Positions 1-7,661 of a DNA stretch of 64,000 nucleotides are shown here, piece after piece. The notes beneath the pieces were generated by a model. That model was not told the origin of the DNA. It saw only the letters and a program-made list of their open reading frames with translations, and made no database searches. The stretch comes from Metapseudomonas otitidis. GTDB lineage: Bacteria > Pseudomonadota > Gammaproteobacteria > Pseudomonadales > Pseudomonadaceae. Position numbers and translations under genes: made by a program. Within the stretch, counting starts at the first letter, position 1. Each line of letters opens with the position of its first letter. The DNA is taken from contig NZ_FOJP01000017.1 of NCBI RefSeq assembly GCF_900111835.1, forward strand, positions 62,001-126,000. The letters are read 5' to 3'.

Positions 1-1092
1 ATGGCGGTACTCCGGGTTAACCGCCAGGCACGCCAGCTCCCCCGCCTCGGAATCGGCGATCGGGTAGAGCGCCGCGCAGGCGATGATGTGGCCATCACGC
101 TCGACGATGCTGAACTGGCCGATCTCCCGCTCCAGCACGTCCCGCGAACGGCGCACCAGGATGCCCTGCTCCTCCAGCGGGGTGATCAGCTCGATCAGCC
201 CGCCCACGTCGTCGATGGTGGCCTCGCGCAGGGACTCGAACTGCTCCTGGTCCACCAGGGTGCCGCCACCGTCACGGGTGAACAGCTCGGTGAGCAGCGA
301 ACCGTCCTCGGCGTAGCTCACCAGGTGGCTGCGCTTGACCCCGCTGCGGCAGGCCTGGGCGGCCGCGTCCAGCAACTCGGCCTGGTAGCCGTTGCCCAGC
401 CGCGCCAGGTGCTGCGGCACCTGCTGCGGGCGCAACTCGCGCACCAACCGGCCGTGTTCGTCGATCAGCCCGCGTTCGGCACCGAACAGCACCAGCTTGT
501 CCGCGCCCAGGTCGATGGCGGCACGGGTCGCCACGTCCTCGCAGGCCAGGTTGAAGATCTCCCCGGTGGGGGAATAGCCCAGCGGCGAGAGCAGCACGAT
601 GGAGCGCTCGTCCAGCTGGCGGCCGATGCCCTTGCGGTCGACCCGGCGCACCTCGCCGGTGTGGTGGTAGTCGACTCCGTCGACGACACCGATGGGCCGC
701 GCGGTGACGAAGTTGCCGCCGGTGACCCGCAGCCGCGAGCCCTGCATCGGCGAGGCGGCGATGTCCATGGACAGCCGCGCCTCGATGGCGATGCGCAGCT
801 GGCCCACGGCATCGATCACGCACTCCAGGGTGGGGCCGTCGGTGATGCGCAGGTCGCGGTGGAAGTGCGGGGTCAGCCCGCGCGCGGCCAGGCGTGCCTC
901 GATCTGCGGGCGCGAACCGTGCACCAGCACCAGGCGCACGCCCAGGCTGTGCAGCAGCACCAGGTCGTGGATGATGTTGCCGAAATTCGGATGGGCAACC
1001 CCCTCGCCGGGCAGCATCACCACGAAGGTGCAGTCCCGGTGGGCGTTGATGTAGGGCGAAGCATGGCGCAGCCAGTTGACGTAGTCGTGCAT
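1..1092 (-). CDS. argA: N-acetylglutamate synthase (partial, C-terminus beyond left edge)
   Basis: Catalyses acetyl-CoA + glutamate to N-acetylglutamate, the first step of arginine synthesis in the cytoplasm. The visible 364 codons start MHDYVNWLRHASPYINAH and carry the amino-acid-kinase-like domain (about residues 1-280, with VLVHGSRPQIEARL and later YSPTGEIFNLACEDVA). The GNAT acetyltransferase domain then begins (FSIVERDGHIIACAALYPIADSEAGELACLAVNPEYRH). The family is about 430 residues, so roughly 65-70 residues lie outside the window. The ATG at 1092 gives the conventional ArgA start. It is transcribed in the same direction as argE but separated from it by a structured repeat. Identification is from sequence motifs and the arginine-gene context. 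Confidence 0.93.
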   Translation of the reverse strand, partial: MHDYVNWLRHASPYINAHRDCTFVVMLPGEGVAHPNFGNIIHDLVLLHSLGVRLVLVHGSRPQIEARLAARGLTPHFHRDLRITDGPTLECVIDAVGQLRIAIEARLSMDIAASPMQGSRLRVTGGNFVTARPIGVVDGVDYHHTGEVRRVDRKGIGRQLDERSIVLLSPLGYSPTGEIFNLACEDVATRAAIDLGADKLVLFGAERGLIDEHGRLVRELRPQQVPQHLARLGNGYQAELLDAAAQACRSGVKRSHLVSYAEDGSLLTELFTRDGGGTLVDQEQFESLREATIDDVGGLIELITPLEEQGILVRRSRDVLEREIGQFSIVERDGHIIACAALYPIADSEAGELACLAVNPEYRH

Positions 1093-1216
1093 GGGATTCC
1101 GAATGCCTGTGACGGGGGCGAAATGAACGGTGCTACTCCGGAAACGGAGCAGGTGGCGTTGCGTTTATCGTCGTCGCAGCAACATCAGCGGAAGCCCTCC
1201 TGGGGAGTCATCTGGC

Positions 1217-1356
1217 GGGCACCTCTGAAAACTACCTGCGTTGTCATCGCGGCGTTAAAAACCGGCTCAAAATGCTCATTTACCGTACGTAAACTGCGCT
1301 TTTTCGCCTGTTTTTGCCTTGCGCTGACGGCCTCGCCTACGTTTTCAGAGGTGCCC
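1217..1356. repeat. Structured repeat with perfect 16-bp inverted arms, copy 1
   Basis: Arms GGGCACCTCTGAAAAC at 1217-1232 and its exact reverse complement at 1341-1356 enclose a 108-bp core. That core closely matches the core at 25624-25730. The right arm overlaps the last codons and the stop codon of argE (stop at 1345-1347). The core contains a smaller inner palindrome around a TTTAC/GTAAA pair. It sits between argE and argA and could act as a transcription terminator or RNA stabiliser for argE. That role is inferred. Confidence 0.85.
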
Positions 1357-2508
1357 TGGTTGGGTTGGGGTGATGCAGTAATGGCGGATCAACTGACGCA
1401 ACAGCGCCACCGTAGGTGCGATCCGTGACAGTTCGAGGTGCTCGTCGGGCTGGTGTGCGCAGGCGATGTCGCCAGGGCCCAGCACCAGGGTCTGGCAGCC
1501 GAGGTGCTGAAGATACGGTGCTTCGGTGCCAAAGGCCACCGCTTCTGCGGCATGCCCGGTTAGACGTTCGGCGAGTTGCACCAGCTCGCTGTCGGCCGGC
1601 TCCTCGAACGGCGGCACCGCCGGGTAGAGCGGCCGGTAGTCCAGGGACACGCCGTGGCGCTCGGCCACCGGGCGCAGGCGCTGGCCGATGGCCTCGCGCA
1701 GCACCTCGGGCTCCATGCCCGGCAGGGGCCGCAGGTCGAACTCCAGGCTGCACTGGCCGCAGATGCGGTTGGGGTTGTCGCCCCCGTGGATGCAGCCCAG
1801 GTTGAGGGTCGGCCCCGCCACGTTGAACAGCGGGTTGTGGAAGCGCGCCTGCCATTCGCGGCGCAGCGCCAGCAGCTCGCCGATGCCCTCGTGCATGGCC
1901 TCCAGGGCGTTGCGGCCCAAAGCCGGGTCGGAGGAGTGGCCGCTCTGCCCGAGGATGTCGATGCGCTCCATCATCACGCCCTTGTGCAGGCGGACCGGCT
2001 TCAACCCGGTGGGCTCGCCGATCACCGCCGCCCGCGCCAGGGGCCGACCGGCCGCTGCCAGGGCGCGGGCGCCGGACATGGAGCTTTCCTCGTCGCAGGT
2101 GGCGAGGACGATCAGTGGCTGGCGTGGCACCTGCCCGTCCAGCTCGCGTACCGCTTCGATCACCAGCGGAAAGAAGCCCTTCATGTCGCAGCTGCCCAGG
2201 CCGTACCAGCGATCGCCCACCTCGGTGAGGGCGAGCGGGTCGGTTTTCCACAGCGCCGCGTCGAAGGGCACGGTGTCGCTGTGCCCGGCCAGCACCAGGC
2301 CGCCGGGGCCGCTGCCCAGGGTGGCCAGCAGGTTGGCCTTGCCCGGCGCCACGGTCTGGATCTCGCAGGTGAAGCCCAGCTCGCCCAGCCAGGCGGCCAG
2401 CAGCTCGATGACCGGCAGGTTGGACTGGTCCCAATGGGGCTGGGTGCAACTGACCGAGGGCGCGGCGATCAACGCAGCGAACTGGGTCTTCAGGTCTGGA
2501 AGGCGCAT
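1345..2508 (-). CDS. argE: Acetylornithine deacetylase
   Basis: Hydrolyses N-acetylornithine to ornithine and acetate. It is a 387-residue M20 metallopeptidase-fold protein, the usual ArgE length. Metal-ligand motifs are visible: H76-x-D78 in LVLAGHSDTVPFD, D108 in GLGSCDMKGFFP, and the glutamate pair E140-E141 in ATCDEESSMSGA. The start at 2508 (MRLPDLKTQFAALIAAPSVS) is chosen over upstream in-frame starts because it matches the family N-terminus. It is divergent from the CYTH-CHAD gene, with a 133-bp shared promoter region. Its 3' end runs into an arm of a structured repeat. Confidence 0.95.
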   Translation of the reverse strand: MRLPDLKTQFAALIAAPSVSCTQPHWDQSNLPVIELLAAWLGELGFTCEIQTVAPGKANLLATLGSGPGGLVLAGHSDTVPFDAALWKTDPLALTEVGDRWYGLGSCDMKGFFPLVIEAVRELDGQVPRQPLIVLATCDEESSMSGARALAAAGRPLARAAVIGEPTGLKPVRLHKGVMMERIDILGQSGHSSDPALGRNALEAMHEGIGELLALRREWQARFHNPLFNVAGPTLNLGCIHGGDNPNRICGQCSLEFDLRPLPGMEPEVLREAIGQRLRPVAERHGVSLDYRPLYPAVPPFEEPADSELVQLAERLTGHAAEAVAFGTEAPYLQHLGCQTLVLGPGDIACAHQPDEHLELSRIAPTVALLRQLIRHYCITPTQPGHL

Positions 2509-2641
2509 GGGGGTTCTCCACCGACGAGCGCCCATCATAGGCAGGCGCCTCCGCTGGCGAAACCACCCGGCAGGCCCCGCCGCGCTGCTGTAGACTTCAC
2601 GCCCTCGACAGCCATCCCGCGCTGCACCAGAAAGTCCGGCC
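2509..2641. promoter_or_regulatory. Divergent promoter region argE / CYTH-CHAD gene
   Basis: A 133-bp gap between two divergently read genes must hold both promoters. I could not pick out a convincing sigma-70 box pair or operator by eye. Confidence 0.4.
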
Positions 2642-4009
2642 ATGCAGAAAGAAACCGAAATCAAGCTCCGCGCCAGCCGCGAGACCCTCGACGCCCTCCG
2701 CGACCACCCGCTGCTGAAGAAGCGCATCAAGGGTGGCTGGGAGACCCGCGAACTGTTCAACCAGTACTACGACACCCCCGCCCGCGACCTGGCCCAGGCC
2801 CGCGTGGCGCTGCGCATGCGCCGCGACGGCGACCAGTTCATCCAGACCCTGAAGACCCGTGGCCAGAGCGTGGCCGGGCTGTCCGAGCGCAACGAGTGGG
2901 ACTGGTACCTGCCCAAGGCCAAGCTGGACACCAAGAAGCTCAGCGACGAGTGCTGGCCCGCCAGCCTTGCCGAGCTGGACAAGAAGACCCTGGCCCCGCT
3001 GTTCACCACCGACTTCGTGCGCCAGCGCGCCGAAGTGGCCTGGGGCCGTGGCAAGGCCAAGGTGGTGATCGAAGCCGCCCTGGATCTGGGCAAGGTCATC
3101 GCCGGCGACCAGGCGGAAGAAATCTGCGAGCTGGAGCTGGAGCTGCGCCAGGGCGAGCCCGAGGCCCTGCTGGAGCTGGCCGAGGCCCTGGCCACCGACC
3201 TGCCGCTGATGCCCTGCGACATCAGCAAGGCCGAGCGCGGCTACCGCCTGTATGACGCCCAGAGCTACAGCGTCAGCCTGCCCGCCCCCGAACTCGCCTT
3301 CGAACAGCCGCTGGACGACACCATCCCCGCCCTCGGCTGGACCCTGCTGGGCAACAGCCAGCGCCTGGCCGAGCAGTACCGCTTCAACGGCCACTGGAAG
3401 CTGCTGGCCGACTGGCTGCAGCAACTGGTCGACCTGCGCGCCCTGCTGGGCAGCCTCGGCCAGGCCGCCCCGCGCCCCACCAGCCATGAGCTGCGCCAGG
3501 CGCTGGATGCGCTGATCGGCGACTGGCGCCCGGTGGTCAACGCCGGCCAGGACGACGAAAGCGTGCGCCAGGCCGCCCCGGCGCGCTTCGCCGAGGAACT
3601 GGCCGGCACCCGCTGGGGCCTGTTCTCCCTGAAAGCCTCGCGCTGGCTGCTGGGCCGCAGCTGGACCCAGGGCCGCAACGCCCGCGGCGAGCGCCAGGGC
3701 CAGGCCGCCATCGGCCGCTGGCTCCCGCGCCTGCTGGCCGAGGAAGCCGTCGCCCTGCAACTGGACCGCTACCGCCGCCAGCCGGAAGACCTGGCCGAGC
3801 AGCTGCCGCGCATCGAGCGCCTGCTGGTCTGGCTGCGCCTGGCCCGTGGCGTGCTGGTGGAAGTACCCGAGGTGGACCGCTGCTTCGGCGAACTGAGCAA
3901 GCTCGCCGAACTGGCCGCCCAGCCCCTGGACGACGCCAGCCGTGAAGCCCGCAGCGCCCAGGCCCAGCACCTGCTGACCCTGAAGGGCTGGAAACACCTG
4001 CTGAAGTGA
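2642..4009 (+). CDS. CYTH-CHAD protein, probable inorganic triphosphatase (YgiF-like)
   Basis: 455 residues. The N-terminal CYTH triphosphate-tunnel domain (about 1-200) opens with the diagnostic ExExK motif at E4-E6-K8 (MQKETEIKLRA). It continues with the basic and acidic strand residues expected for a metal-dependent tunnel (ALRMRRDGDQFIQTLKTRG). The C-terminal half (about 230-450) is a helical, Arg/His-rich CHAD domain, which in other proteins binds polyphosphate. The E. coli homologue YgiF hydrolyses inorganic triphosphate; the substrate here is inferred from the family. Domain order and length match YgiF. It is followed after 43 bp by a DUF502 gene on the same strand. Confidence 0.88.
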   Translation: MQKETEIKLRASRETLDALRDHPLLKKRIKGGWETRELFNQYYDTPARDLAQARVALRMRRDGDQFIQTLKTRGQSVAGLSERNEWDWYLPKAKLDTKKLSDECWPASLAELDKKTLAPLFTTDFVRQRAEVAWGRGKAKVVIEAALDLGKVIAGDQAEEICELELELRQGEPEALLELAEALATDLPLMPCDISKAERGYRLYDAQSYSVSLPAPELAFEQPLDDTIPALGWTLLGNSQRLAEQYRFNGHWKLLADWLQQLVDLRALLGSLGQAAPRPTSHELRQALDALIGDWRPVVNAGQDDESVRQAAPARFAEELAGTRWGLFSLKASRWLLGRSWTQGRNARGERQGQAAIGRWLPRLLAEEAVALQLDRYRRQPEDLAEQLPRIERLLVWLRLARGVLVEVPEVDRCFGELSKLAELAAQPLDDASREARSAQAQHLLTLKGWKHLLK

Positions 4010-4013
4010 CACG

Positions 4014-4039
4014 CCGGCCCGCCACCCCGGGTGGCGGGC
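4014..4039 (+). other. GC-rich hairpin between CYTH-CHAD and DUF502 genes
   Basis: GGCCCGCCACCC is followed immediately by GGGTGGCGGGCC, a near-perfect stem with almost no loop and no following T-run. It could limit read-through or stabilise the upstream mRNA. It is not a typical intrinsic terminator. Confidence 0.5.
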
Positions 4040-4052
4040 CTGGAGCCCCCGC

Positions 4053-4718
4053 ATGTTCAAGCACAGCCTCCGCTCCCTGATCACCACCTGGTTCACCGGC
4101 CTGCTGGCCTTGCTGCCGCTGGTCCTGACCCTGGCGCTGCTGGCCTGGATCGTCAGCCTGCTGAACCGCCTGGTGGGTCCCTCCACCCTCATCGGCCAAC
4201 TGCTCGCCGCCCTCGGCCAGCCGTTCGCCAGCAATCCGGTCCTGGCCTGGTTCGTCGGCACCCTGGTGCTGCTGGGCAGCCTCTACCCCCTGGGCCTCGC
4301 CGTGCAGCTGGGCCTGCGCCGGCCGCTGGCCTGGCTGTTCGACCAGACCCTGCGCCGCACCCCGCTGATCGGCAACGTCTACAACGTCGCCGACCGCTTC
4401 GTCGGCATGCTCGACAAGGACAAGAACGCCGACATCACCACCATGCAGCCGGTGTGGTGCTTCTTCGGCGGCGACGGCGCCGCCGTGCTGGCACTGCAGC
4501 CCAGCTCCGAGCCCATCGAGCTGGAAGGCCGCGCCTACTGCGCCATCCTCGTGCCCACCGCGCCGATCCCGGTGGGCGGCGGGCTGCTCTACGTCCCGGT
4601 GGACTGGGTGCGCCCCGCCGACATGGGCGTCGACGCCCTCACCAGTGTCTACGTCTCCATGGGCCTGACGCCCCCGGGCGCCGCCCGCAAGGCCGCCGAG
4701 GAACGCCCATCGCCGTGA
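4053..4718 (+). CDS. DUF502 family membrane protein
   Basis: 221 residues with two hydrophobic segments, about residues 12-38 (TGLLALLPLVLTLALLAWIV) and 66-88 (VLAWFVGTLVLLGSLYPLGL). The soluble domain contains PLIGNVYNVADRFVGMLDKD and the late PTAPIPVGGGLLYVPVDWV stretch typical of the DUF502 family. It is an inner-membrane protein whose role is not established. It lies on the same strand as the CYTH-CHAD gene and as argC downstream, so the three may share transcripts. Confidence 0.85.
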   Translation: MFKHSLRSLITTWFTGLLALLPLVLTLALLAWIVSLLNRLVGPSTLIGQLLAALGQPFASNPVLAWFVGTLVLLGSLYPLGLAVQLGLRRPLAWLFDQTLRRTPLIGNVYNVADRFVGMLDKDKNADITTMQPVWCFFGGDGAAVLALQPSSEPIELEGRAYCAILVPTAPIPVGGGLLYVPVDWVRPADMGVDALTSVYVSMGLTPPGAARKAAEERPSP

Positions 4719-4793
4719 CCTGCGGGCCTGGTTACAATGCACGCCCCATCAGCCCCGGCTGGGGTTCCTTCGTCTTTACCGAGTGAGTCCGCC

Positions 4794-5741
4794 ATGGTTT
4801 TCAAAGTGTTCGTAGATGGTCAGGAAGGCACCACCGGCCTCCGGTTGCTCGACTACCTGTCCGGCCGTTCCGACGTGGAGCTGCTGCGCATCGCCGATGA
4901 CAAGCGCAAGGACCCGGCCGAACGTGCGCGCTTCCTCAACGCCGCCGACGTCGCCTTCCTCTGCCTGCCCGACGTCGCCTCCCGCGAGGCGGTGTCCCTG
5001 GTGACCAACCCGAACACCTGCATCATCGACGCCAGCACCGCCTTCCGTACCGACGACAGCTGGGCCTACGGCCTGCCGGAACTGGCCGCCGGCCAGCGCG
5101 AGAAGATCCGCACCAGCAAGCGCATCGCCGTCCCCGGCTGCCACGCCAGCGCCTTCATCCTCGCCGTGCGCCCGCTGATCGATGCCGGCCTGCTGCCCGC
5201 CGACTACCCGCTCTCGGCCTTCTCCCTCACCGGCTACAGCGGCGGCGGCAAGGGCATGATCGCCCAGTACGAAGCCGGCAATGACGCCAAGCTGATGAGC
5301 CCGCGCCCCTACGCCCTGGGCCTGGAGCACAAGCACCTGCCGGAAATGCGCGTCCAGGCTCGCCTGGCCCAGGCACCGGTGTTCAACCCCATCGTCGGCC
5401 CCTTCCTCAAGGGCCTGGCCGTGACCGTGCCGCTCTACACCGAGCGCCTGGCGCGCAAGGCCAGCGCCGCCGAGATCGCCGAGATCTACCGCCAGCACTA
5501 CGCTGGCGAACAGTTCGTGCGGGTGATGCCGGCCGGTGACGACGGCAACCTCGACGGCGGCTTCTTCGACGTCCAAGGCTGCAACGACACCAACCGCGTC
5601 GACCTCTTCGTCTTCGGCTCCGCCGACCGCCTGAACCTGGTCGCCCGCCTGGACAACCTCGGCAAGGGCGCCGCCGGCGCCGCCGTGCAGTGCATGAACG
5701 TGCACATCGGCGCCGACGAGGCCACCGGCCTCAACGCCTGA
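4794..5741 (+). CDS. argC: N-acetyl-gamma-glutamyl-phosphate reductase, type 2
   Basis: Reduces N-acetylglutamyl phosphate to the semialdehyde with NADPH, the third step of arginine synthesis. It has 315 residues, the length of the short type-2 ArgC rather than the about 345-residue type 1. The N-terminal nucleotide-binding stretch ([18 protein letters not shown]) is followed by the catalytic cysteine C116 in [13 protein letters not shown]. The ATG at 4794 is chosen because the residues before it in frame are low-complexity and outside the family. An intrinsic terminator follows 16 bp after the stop. Pseudomonas often has a second, type-1 argC elsewhere; none is in this window. Confidence 0.92.
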   Translation: MVFKVFVDGQEGTTGLRLLDYLSGRSDVELLRIADDKRKDPAERARFLNAADVAFLCLPDVASREAVSLVTNPNTCIIDASTAFRTDDSWAYGLPELAAGQREKIRTSKRIAVPGCHASAFILAVRPLIDAGLLPADYPLSAFSLTGYSGGGKGMIAQYEAGNDAKLMSPRPYALGLEHKHLPEMRVQARLAQAPVFNPIVGPFLKGLAVTVPLYTERLARKASAAEIAEIYRQHYAGEQFVRVMPAGDDGNLDGGFFDVQGCNDTNRVDLFVFGSADRLNLVARLDNLGKGAAGAAVQCMNVHIGADEATGLNA

Positions 5742-5756
5742 CCCGCCGCACAACGA

Positions 5757-5785
5757 GAAAGGCCGGCCTCTGCCGGCCTTTTTTG
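5757..5785 (+). terminator. Intrinsic terminator after argC
   Basis: GGCCGGC-CTCT-GCCGGCC stem-loop followed by six T residues. Confidence 0.9.
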
Positions 5786-5806
5786 TGCCTGCGGGGTTTA
5801 CATCCA

Positions 5807-5866
5807 GTAGCCCGGGCTTCAGCCCGGGGATGGTCCGCCCCGCTCCCGGGCTAAAGCCCGGGCTAC
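5807..5866. repeat. Paired REP-like palindromes in inverted orientation
   Basis: GTAGCCCGGGCTTCAGCCCGGG at 5807-5828 and its near reverse complement at 5845-5866 are each palindromic, and are also complementary to each other. Together they can form either two small hairpins or one large one, like bacterial interspersed mosaic elements. Confidence 0.8.
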
Positions 5867-5931
5867 ACGCCAGGTGGACCGATGAAGCGCGGTCCGCCCT
5901 ACGCACGCCGGCTCATGGGCGGCTCCCGTAG

Positions 5932-6431
5932 GGGCGAATTCATTGGCTCTGTCTGCGTTAGCTGTTGTGGCTTTAATGCAAGCGCTCAAGCACGGCCCTT
6001 TCCGGGCGCCCAAGGGTTCGTGCCACCGCATGGGTTTCGCTTCGCTCGCGGAACGCCGCCCGACCCATCCTACGAAAGCCCGTGCGCACCACATGGCGAA
6101 GCGCTGGACGAAGAAGTTGGAGCAGCCGCCAACGCCCCTCCAGGAGGCCGAACGCAGTCGTTGCGCCGGGGGACGAGCGGCATGGATGCCGCGAGAGGCG
6201 CGCCAGGCCATGGATGGCCCATCGCGCCGGCCCCCAGAGCGGCGATGGAGTGAGGGAACCCCGGCAAAGCCGGGGCCGGATGATGGGGCAAGCGTTTTTG
6301 GTTCCTTTTTTGGCGATTGAAAAAAAGGACTCGCCGGGGGGCGAAACCAGAAACATCATCAGAGCTCGGCAATCAGCTGGGTTCAAATCTTCTAGCAACA
6401 CTTAACGCAGACAGAGCCAATTCATTCGCCC
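5932..6431. repeat. 500-bp block bounded by 29-bp inverted repeats
   Basis: The left end 5932-5960 and right end 6403-6431 share GGCTCTGTCTGCGTTA and the adjoining GGGCGAAT/AATT stretch in inverted orientation. The interior holds a near-inverted TTTTTGGTTCCTTTTTTTGG / AAAAAAAGGA pair around 6295-6330 and no recognisable transposase. It may be a non-autonomous mobile element or a REP-derived composite. Confidence 0.65.
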
Positions 6432-6599
6432 AAGGACTGCGCAGCAGTCCCGTCCCGTGCACCGTGGGCCCGCCCGGTAGGAGCGAATTCATTCGCGAAA
6501 GGGCCGCGCAGCGGTCCCGTCGTGACCTCAAGGGGCGGGCCTACGGCCCGCTTGGCGACTGAAGTCGCCCCTACAAGGGTGCCCATGAAGGTTCCAGCA

Positions 6600-7070
6600 C
6601 TACCCCTCCACCGGCAAGCAGGTGGTGGACTTGATCTCCGACAGGGCGACGATGGAGTTCACCTCCTGGATGCCCGGCACCATGGACAGCTTCTCGAAGA
6701 AGAAGCGCTCATAGGCCTCGATGTCCCGGGTGACGATGCGCAGCATGAAATCCACCGCCCCCATCAGCACATGGCACTCCAGCACTTCCGGGAAGCCGCG
6801 CATGGCCTCGGCGAATTCGGTGAGGTTGGAGCGGCCGTGGGCGTTGAGCTTCACCTGGGCGAAGATCTGCGCGTTGAGGCCGATCTTGCGCCGGTCCAGC
6901 AGGGTGACCTGGCGACGGATCACCCCCTCCTCCTTGAGCCGCTGGATGCGTCGCCAGCACGGCGACTGGGACAACCCGACGCGCTCGGCGATCTCGGCGG
7001 TGGAAAGCCCGGCGTCTTCCTGCAACAGGTCGAGGATGCGGCGGTCGTAGGCGTCCAGCTCCAAAGGCAT
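6600..7070 (-). CDS. Lrp/AsnC family transcriptional regulator
   Basis: 156 residues. The N-terminal winged HTH (about 1-60: LDAYDRRILDLLQEDAGLST then AEIAERVGLSQSPCWRRIQR) is followed by a RAM/ACT-like effector domain (about 65-150: GLNAQIFAQVKLNAHGRSNL and MGAVDFMLRIVTRDIEAYERFF). The ATG at 7070 is chosen because GAGGGG lies 6 bp upstream and LDAYDRRILDLL is the family start. It is divergent from a small ACT-like gene, so it probably controls that gene and itself. An amino acid effector is expected but cannot be named. Confidence 0.9.
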   Translation of the reverse strand: MPLELDAYDRRILDLLQEDAGLSTAEIAERVGLSQSPCWRRIQRLKEEGVIRRQVTLLDRRKIGLNAQIFAQVKLNAHGRSNLTEFAEAMRGFPEVLECHVLMGAVDFMLRIVTRDIEAYERFFFEKLSMVPGIQEVNSIVALSEIKSTTCLPVEG

Positions 7071-7196
7071 GTTTTTCCCCTCATCAGGCAATACGGGGAA
7101 ATTCTATGTGCAAAAAACCAGATAAGCCCGCGATATAGGCAGATATTTTGCCGCTTCGGCTGGGAAACTGTGCCCATCCCAACCGGAGCCCCCGCC
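7071..7196. promoter_or_regulatory. Divergent promoter region, Lrp-type regulator / ACT-like gene
   Basis: 126 bp of lower GC than the flanks, holding AAATTCTATGTGCAAAAAAC and GCGATATAGGCAGATATTTT. Lrp-family proteins usually bind AT-rich divergent regions like this. The exact operator was not resolved. Confidence 0.4.
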
Positions 7197-7529
7197 ATGT
7201 TCGAACGCGAATCCGCCGCCTGCCAGCCGCTGCCCGCAAGCCCGTCCACCGAAGGGACGCGCAGCGACCCCTGGAAGCCCCACGAGGCCCCTCGCCCGCT
7301 GCGCTTCGCCGTGCACGCCGCCGCCGAGCCGGACCTGCTGCTGCGCCTGCTCGGCCACTTCGCCCAGTTGCAGGTGCTGCCGCTGCGGGTGGAGGCCCGC
7401 CACCTGGACGACGACCTGCGCATCGACGTGGTCCTCACCGACCTGCCGCTGCACCGCGCCGAAGTCATCGCCCGGCGCCTGCGCAGCCAGGTCGGCATCC
7501 TCGGCGTGGAGCTGCAGGTTACTGGCTGA
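7197..7529 (+). CDS. Small ACT-like domain protein
   Basis: 110 residues. Residues 36-110 (RFAVHAAAEPDLLLRLLGHF, then QLQVLPLRVEARHLDDDLRI) have the beta-alpha-beta-beta-alpha-beta pattern of an ACT domain. They resemble the small regulatory subunit of acetolactate synthase (IlvM type). Residues 1-30 look unstructured. No large catalytic subunit is adjacent. Divergence from an Lrp/AsnC regulator suggests amino-acid-responsive expression. The function is unknown: it might regulate a distant enzyme or sense a ligand on its own. Confidence 0.65.
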   Translation: MFERESAACQPLPASPSTEGTRSDPWKPHEAPRPLRFAVHAAAEPDLLLRLLGHFAQLQVLPLRVEARHLDDDLRIDVVLTDLPLHRAEVIARRLRSQVGILGVELQVTG

Positions 7530-7661
7530 TCGGTCAGGCTGCCGACCGGGTCACGCAAACAGCTTGGCCCTGGGAGGGTGGTTTCGGGCATCCTTGGCAC
7601 CCTGCGGGGAAGGCGCATTGACTACGCTTTCCCGTCGGGACTGCACGACCAAGGAGAACGC

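Larger units (their letters stand above)
5742..6599. repeat. Gene-free 858-bp stretch built of REP-type palindromes
   Basis: No convincing gene. After the argC terminator there is an inverted pair of CCCGGGCT-type palindromes (5807-5828 and 5845-5866). There are several GTAGGGGCGAATTCATTCGCC-type units (about 5930, 6420, 6478, 6550) and GCGCAGCGGTCC palindromes. A block is bounded by 29-bp inverted repeats (5932-6431). Short open frames inside it are composed of repeat sequence and lack coding features. Confidence 0.75.

Noticed and set aside
1-1428. Long open frame on the plus strand opposite argA
   Set aside because: It is the mirror of argA in GC-rich DNA. The minus-strand product has clear ArgA motifs; this frame has none.
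2597-4261. 554-codon minus-strand frame opposite the CYTH-CHAD gene
   Set aside because: Composition is Gly/Ala/Gln-rich without domain motifs. The plus strand has ExExK and CHAD features.
5973-6401. 142-codon minus-strand frame in the repeat block after argC
   Set aside because: It lies wholly inside the inverted-repeat-bounded block, is made of repeat sequence and has no ribosome site. Similar pieces probably recur as non-coding repeats.
6082-6562. Short plus-strand frames between argC and the Lrp-type gene
   Set aside because: They run through REP palindromes and lack codon bias or ribosome sites.
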